Part shown: piece by piece, positions 62,103 to 64,000 of the stretch | Numbering within the stretch: the stretch's first letter is position 1 | How the letters are laid out: the number at the start of each line of letters is the position of its first letter | NCBI RefSeq assembly: GCF_008728965.1 | Contig: NZ_VSMC01000007.1 | Coordinates: 1 to 64,000, forward strand | DNA: 64,000 nt | DNA from: Heminiphilus faecis | GTDB lineage: Bacteria; Bacteroidota; Bacteroidia; Bacteroidales; Muribaculaceae | Reading direction: 5' to 3' | Notes under the pieces: model-generated | Seen by the model: only the letters and a program-made list of their open reading frames with translations | Databases searched by the model: none | Told to the model about the DNA's origin: nothing | Program-made: the position numbers and the translations under genes

Positions 62103-63137
62103 ATGACGGATGATGCAAAAATTTCTTTGACGGGCATGACCATTGACAGACTGCAGGAGGTAGCGGCCGAATGCGGTATGCCTCGGTTTGCCGCCCGACA
62201 GATGGCTGACTGGCTATATGTCAAGCGTATAGCAGATGTCGACGATATGACAAATTTGTCTAAAAAAGCCCGCGAGACGCTATCACGGCGATATTGTGTG
62301 GGTCGTGCCGCTCCCAAGGCTTCGGCCCGGTCTGTTGACGGTACAGTGAAGTATCTTTTTGACGGCAAAGGCGGTCGTGATGTCGAAGCGGTATATATAC
62401 CTGATCGCGACAGAGCCACACTGTGTGTGTCGTCGCAGGCGGGTTGTCGTATGGGGTGCAAGTTTTGCATGACGGGCCGACAGGGATTCCACGGCAATCT
62501 CACAGCCGGCGACATAATCAATCAGGTGCTTTCCATACCTGAAAGCGAGTCGCTGACCAATATCGTGTTTATGGGCATGGGCGAGCCTATGGATAATCTT
62601 GATGCCGTGCTTGATGCAATAACCGTTCTTACCTCTCCGTGGGGGCTTGCATGGAGCCCAAAGCGTATCACGGTGTCGACGATAGGTAAAATCACCGAGC
62701 TGAAGCGTCTGCTTGACGAGGCAAAGGTGCATGTGGCTATCAGCGTACATGCTCCGTCGGCGCCTCTGCGCGAGTCGCTGATGCCGGTGGAGAAGGCGTA
62801 TCCGCTTAAAAGCGTGCTTGAATTGTTGAAGCATTATGATTTTTCACATCAGAGGCGTCTGTCAGTAGAATATATAATGTGGGGTGGATTAAATGATACC
62901 CTGCGTCATGCGCAGTCGCTCGCCCGTCTGTTGAAAGGTCTTGACTGCCGTGTGAATCTGATACGGTTCCATGCCATACCCGACAGTGACCTGCATACAT
63001 CCGATGACTCTACGATGACGGCATTCCGTGACCGGCTTAACGAACTCGGCATAACCGCCACCATACGCACCTCGCGCGGCGAGGACATAGCCGCTGCCTG
63101 CGGCATGCTGGCCGGCAAATCAAAAAACGACAGTTAA
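62103..63137 (+). CDS. rlmN: 23S rRNA (adenine2503-C2)-methyltransferase RlmN
   Basis: The 344-residue radical SAM protein carries the cluster motif CRMGCKFC (C115, C119, C122), the N-terminal helical domain (TIDRLQEVAAECGMPRFAAR) and the SAM-binding stretch FMGMGEPMDN. The C-terminal part ends with IRTSRGEDIAAACGMLAG, which holds the second catalytic cysteine. It methylates A2503 of 23S rRNA and A37 of some tRNAs. A TAACTTTG box ends only 8 nt before the ATG. Confidence 0.96.
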   Translation: MTDDAKISLTGMTIDRLQEVAAECGMPRFAARQMADWLYVKRIADVDDMTNLSKKARETLSRRYCVGRAAPKASARSVDGTVKYLFDGKGGRDVEAVYIPDRDRATLCVSSQAGCRMGCKFCMTGRQGFHGNLTAGDIINQVLSIPESESLTNIVFMGMGEPMDNLDAVLDAITVLTSPWGLAWSPKRITVSTIGKITELKRLLDEAKVHVAISVHAPSAPLRESLMPVEKAYPLKSVLELLKHYDFSHQRRLSVEYIMWGGLNDTLRHAQSLARLLKGLDCRVNLIRFHAIPDSDLHTSDDSTMTAFRDRLNELGITATIRTSRGEDIAAACGMLAGKSKNDS

Positions 63138-63141
63138 AGGC

Positions 63142-64000
63142 ATGTATCTTACTCATATAAAGATCTGTAACTTCAAGAACATTGCCGATGCGGAGCTTGA
63201 TTTCTCGCCTAAGGTCAATTGCTTTCTGGGCAATAACGGCATGGGCAAGAGCAATCTTCTCGATGCGGTATATTATCTTAGTTTCTGCAAGAGTTTTACC
63301 GGCATGACTGACGCTATGCTTCTGCGTCATGGCGAGGACTTCGCTATGGTTCAGGCGAGTTATATACGCAAGGAGGTCGAGGAGGAACTTTCGCTCGGCA
63401 TGGCCCGCGGTCGCCGCAAGACCCTTAAGCGCAAGGGCAAGGAGTACCAGCGTCTGTCAAGTCACATAGGGGCTTTCCCGCTTGTGCTCTCATCGCCGCA
63501 GGACATAGACATAATACGCGGCACAGGCGAAGAGCGTCGTCGGTTTATCGACATCGTCATATCGCAGAGCGATCCTGTATATCTTGATGAACTTATACGT
63601 TATAACAAGGCTCTCGAGCAGCGCAATAAACTGTTGCGCGACCGTGTTGCCGACGTAAACCTGTATATGGCATTAGAGTTACAGATGGAGCGCTCGGCTT
63701 CTTACATACACCGTATGCGCACCGCCCGTATCGATACGCTTGCTGAAATATTTGACCGTTACTACCGTACCATAGCCGGTGAAAACGAAAGTGTGACGCT
63801 GACTTATGAAAGTGTGCTTAACGAGCCGGGGCGTACTCTGACCGACCTTTTCGAACAGGCGCGAAGACGCGACGAGATACTCGGTCACACGACTGTAGGC
63901 ATACACCGCGACGATATAGAGATGTCGCTTAACGGTATGCCTATGCGCAAAGCCGGTTCACAAGGACAGTGCAAGACCTATGTCATAGCGCTTAAACTTG
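63142..64000 (+). CDS. recF: DNA replication and repair protein RecF (partial, cut by the window edge)
   Basis: From ATG 63142 an open frame of 286 codons runs to the end of the window. It begins MYLTHIKICNFKNIADAELD and has the Walker A motif GNNGMGKSN (30-38), SSPQDIDIIRGTGEERRRFI and IHRDDIEMSLNGMPMRKAGS, followed by QGQ of the signature motif. RecF loads RecA at gaps and acts with RecO, which lies in the same window. The C-terminal Walker B part lies beyond 64000. It starts 4 nt after rlmN. Confidence 0.94.
   Translation, partial: MYLTHIKICNFKNIADAELDFSPKVNCFLGNNGMGKSNLLDAVYYLSFCKSFTGMTDAMLLRHGEDFAMVQASYIRKEVEEELSLGMARGRRKTLKRKGKEYQRLSSHIGAFPLVLSSPQDIDIIRGTGEERRRFIDIVISQSDPVYLDELIRYNKALEQRNKLLRDRVADVNLYMALELQMERSASYIHRMRTARIDTLAEIFDRYYRTIAGENESVTLTYESVLNEPGRTLTDLFEQARRRDEILGHTTVGIHRDDIEMSLNGMPMRKAGSQGQCKTYVIALKL

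Overview
The window comes from a Bacteroidota chromosome, most likely order Bacteroidales. Four signs support this: a tmRNA whose tag reads (A)GENNYALAA, a SusC/SusD locus run by an ECF sigma/FecR pair, repeated promoters of the TTG-N19-21-TAnnTTTG type ahead of stable RNAs and operons, and lineage families such as DUF3256, DUF2851, DUF5106 and C10 proteases. A Muribaculaceae-like gut commensal is plausible, but that is inference. Most of the window is ordinary chromosome. The left edge looks like the end of an integrated element.

Layout. 1-2.1 kb: short repeats and a minus-strand tyrosine recombinase that faces the 3' end of ssrA (2122-2517), the classic arrangement of an element integrated at tmRNA. 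2.8-3.2 kb: a decayed SusD fragment. 3.2-5.9 kb: an RtcB-like RNA ligase and a WYL regulator. 5.9-11.4 kb: cvpA-sufB-sufC-sufD-sufS for iron-sulfur cluster assembly. 11.6-16.9 kb: lutABC (lactate oxidation) divergent from a quinol-dependent nitric oxide reductase. 17.3-18.2 kb: fifteen tandem copies of a 44-bp unit, bordered by inverted flanks. 18.3-25.7 kb: an inositol-lipid type cluster (inositol-3-phosphate synthase, HAD hydrolase, CDP-alcohol phosphatidyltransferase, ATP-grasp protein, nucleotidyltransferase), then pdxA, nfo and a YafQ-type toxin-antitoxin pair, all on the minus strand.

25.9-36.7 kb is a polysaccharide utilisation locus, read on the minus strand as ECF sigma, FecR, SusC, SusD, surface glycan-binding lipoprotein and GH51 arabinofuranosidase. 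Its susD carries a frameshift near the 3' end. 36.8-43 kb runs on the plus strand: an ion channel, der, a DEAD-box helicase, a DUF3256 protein and xseA-xseB. 43-47.5 kb holds exported enzymes: a metallophosphoesterase, a glycerophosphodiesterase, an esterase and a thioredoxin-like protein. 47.8-53 kb holds a 54-residue small protein, tRNA-Glu / rpsT / tRNA-Glu, a YdeI-family gene, recO, the SRP RNA, a C10 protease and two tRNA-Asn. 53-64 kb holds a polyprenyl synthase, polA, a second WYL regulator, a sodium:solute symporter with a NamZ-type muramidase, DUF2851, rlmN and the start of recF, which is cut by the window edge.

The least explained structure is the bordered 44-bp array at 17.28-18.17 kb. 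The most coherent specialised pathway is the inositol cluster, which may be co-transcribed with pdxA, nfo and the toxin-antitoxin genes. Functions are assigned from motifs and remembered family features; no database search was run.
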